Assembly: GCA_007119095.1 (NCBI GenBank)
Contig: SKQI01000085.1
Location: 1 to 7,521 of the forward strand
DNA from: Wenzhouxiangella sp.
GTDB lineage: Bacteria > Pseudomonadota > Gammaproteobacteria > Xanthomonadales > Wenzhouxiangellaceae
Direction: 5' to 3'
DNA: 7,521 bases
Of this stretch, positions 6,694 to 7,521 are shown piece by piece (the stretch's first letter is position 1; each line of letters opens with the position of its first letter). The notes below the pieces were generated by a model that saw only the letters and a list, made by a program, of their open reading frames with translations, was not told the DNA's origin and searched no databases. Made by a program: the position numbers and the translations under genes.

Positions 6694-6820
6694 AGTCGTG
6701 TGAATATTGTCTGGTGAACTTGAAAATCTGACCCGCTAACGTGAGATCTAGCGTCGCAACATTCAAGTGTAACCCATTCTCCCCGCCTCTCCGCCGGCAT
6801 CGGACGACTCCCAGACTTTG
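6694..6820. promoter_or_regulatory. Divergent ibaG/yrbG intergenic region
   Basis: These 127 bp separate the ibaG start (leftward) from the yrbG-like start (rightward), so promoters for both the ibaG-murA unit and the antiporter should lie here. TTGAAA at 6720-6725 is a -35-like hexamer on the plus strand, but I find no good -10 at 16-18 bp. On the minus strand AT-rich CAATATTCA, around 6701-6709, could form a -10 but lacks a clear -35. The centre carries the nested dyad described separately. Confidence 0.45.
6718..6768. repeat. Nested inverted repeats (possible operator or hairpin)
   Basis: The outer arms ACTTGAA (6718-6724) and TTCAAGT (6762-6768) are perfect inverse copies centred at 6743. 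The inner arms CGCTA (6734-6738) and TAGCG (6749-6753) are also perfect inverse copies, centred at 6743.5. The near-shared centre within a divergent promoter region suggests a protein-binding site or an RNA stem with an internal loop. No U-tract follows, so a terminator is unlikely. Confidence 0.4.
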
Positions 6821-7521
6821 ATGAATTCAACGCTTGCCATCGCTCTTCTCGAACTGGCCGCGGGCTTTATCCTGCTGATCTGGGCCGCCGACCGCCTCGT
6901 TACCGGCGCATCTGCCCTGGCCCGGAACATGGGTGTCTCGCCGCTGGTCGTCGGCCTGACCATCGTCGGCTTCGGGACATCCGCGCCCGAGATGCTGGTC
7001 TCGGCCATGGCCTCGGTCCGCGGCAACCCGTCACTGGCAATAGGCAACGCCATTGGTTCGAATATTGCCAATGTCGGCCTGATCCTCGGTCTGACGGCGA
7101 TGATTTATCCGCTCAAGGTCGAGCGCATCACCCTGAAACGCGAATTTCCGGTGCTCGGTTTCATCATGCTGCTCACCCTGGCCCTGATGTGGAACCTGAA
7201 TCTGAGCCGAGTCGACGGAGTCGTCCTGGCCGGCGCTCTACTGCTGCTGGTCGGCGCTATGGTCGCTCTGGGACTGGCTCGCGGCGAATCCGATCCGATA
7301 GCCGCCAGCCTGACCGACGAGGTACCCGAGGGAATCAGCACCCGGGCCGCGCTGGGCTGGACCCTGCTGGGCCTGACCCTGCTGCCGCTCAGCGCACACA
7401 TCCTGGTCAATGGCGCGGTCACTCTTGCCCTGATCGTTGGCGTATCCGAGGCCGTTGTCGGGCTGACCATTGTTGCCCTGGGTACCAGCCTGCCTGAGCT
7501 GGCCGCCGCCGCCACCAGCGC
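6821..7521 (+). CDS. yrbG: Calcium/sodium antiporter (CaCA family, YrbG-like), 3' end outside window
   Basis: Inner-membrane cation exchanger of the Ca2+/cation antiporter family. The first 233 residues are in the window; YrbG of E. coli has about 325, so roughly 90 are missing at the right edge. Both hallmark alpha repeats are visible: GFGTSAPE (50-57), followed by GNAIGSNIANVG (75-86), and the inverted-topology copy ALGTSLPE (219-226). The acidic Glu57 and Glu226 are the expected ion ligands. Hydrophobic segments lie near residues 5-24, 41-63, 73-97, 110-125, 132-152, 178-205 and 208-230, with an acidic loop around 155-170 between the two halves. The start is ATG at 6821; a TTG directly before it is a less likely alternative. 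It diverges from ibaG-murA, as yrbG does from mla-ibaG-murA in E. coli. The ion specificity is inferred from the family. Confidence 0.93.
   Translation, partial: MNSTLAIALLELAAGFILLIWAADRLVTGASALARNMGVSPLVVGLTIVGFGTSAPEMLVSAMASVRGNPSLAIGNAIGSNIANVGLILGLTAMIYPLKVERITLKREFPVLGFIMLLTLALMWNLNLSRVDGVVLAGALLLLVGAMVALGLARGESDPIAASLTDEVPEGISTRAALGWTLLGLTLLPLSAHILVNGAVTLALIVGVSEAVVGLTIVALGTSLPELAAAATS

Noticed and set aside
1..7521. Mobile elements, CRISPR arrays, tRNA genes, toxin-antitoxin or defence genes
   Set aside because: The window is nearly filled by eight recognised envelope or housekeeping genes; no transposase, regular repeat array or tRNA-like fold was seen on either strand.

Overview
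The window is a GC-rich, densely coded chromosomal segment carrying ordinary cell-envelope housekeeping genes. The best match is a gammaproteobacterium. Reasons: an HX4E-type LpxL acyltransferase, a Gram-negative Kdo transferase (WaaA), a TolC-type outer-membrane channel, and the pairing of ibaG with murA beside a divergent yrbG-like antiporter, which recalls the E. coli yrbG/mla/ibaG/murA region. The protein sequences are not enterobacterial. A Lysobacterales/Xanthomonadales- or Wenzhouxiangella-like lineage is a guess that the sequence alone does not settle.

Layout, left to right. A family-2 glycosyltransferase of the WaaE/KdtX type (+, 5' end outside the window) converges on lpxL (-) with four bases between the stop codons. 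waaA (+) diverges from lpxL across 91 bp and converges on tolC (-), with the two 3' ends overlapping by 20 bp. tolC is the last gene of a leftward series: ibaG, murA, a PIMT-like methyltransferase, then tolC. A putative promoter lies just upstream of the methyltransferase, so methyltransferase-tolC may be its own transcription unit. At the right end a yrbG-like Ca2+/Na+ antiporter gene (+) diverges from ibaG across 127 bp and runs off the window.

Functionally, the left half concerns lipopolysaccharide: WaaA adds Kdo to lipid IVA, LpxL adds a secondary acyl chain to the Kdo-bearing precursor, and the glycosyltransferase probably adds a core sugar. The right half covers peptidoglycan precursor synthesis (MurA), an Fe-S/BolA-type regulator (IbaG), efflux or type I secretion (TolC) and a cation exchanger. 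All eight genes look intact apart from the two cut by the window edges.

I see no mobile element, CRISPR array, tRNA, rRNA or phage gene, and no convincing evidence of a new defence or metabolic system. The points worth a second look are modest: a nested dyad between ibaG and yrbG, substitutions at the TolC gate, a PIMT-like protein lacking the family signature, no mla genes between yrbG and ibaG, and tail-to-tail gene ends without room for ordinary terminators.
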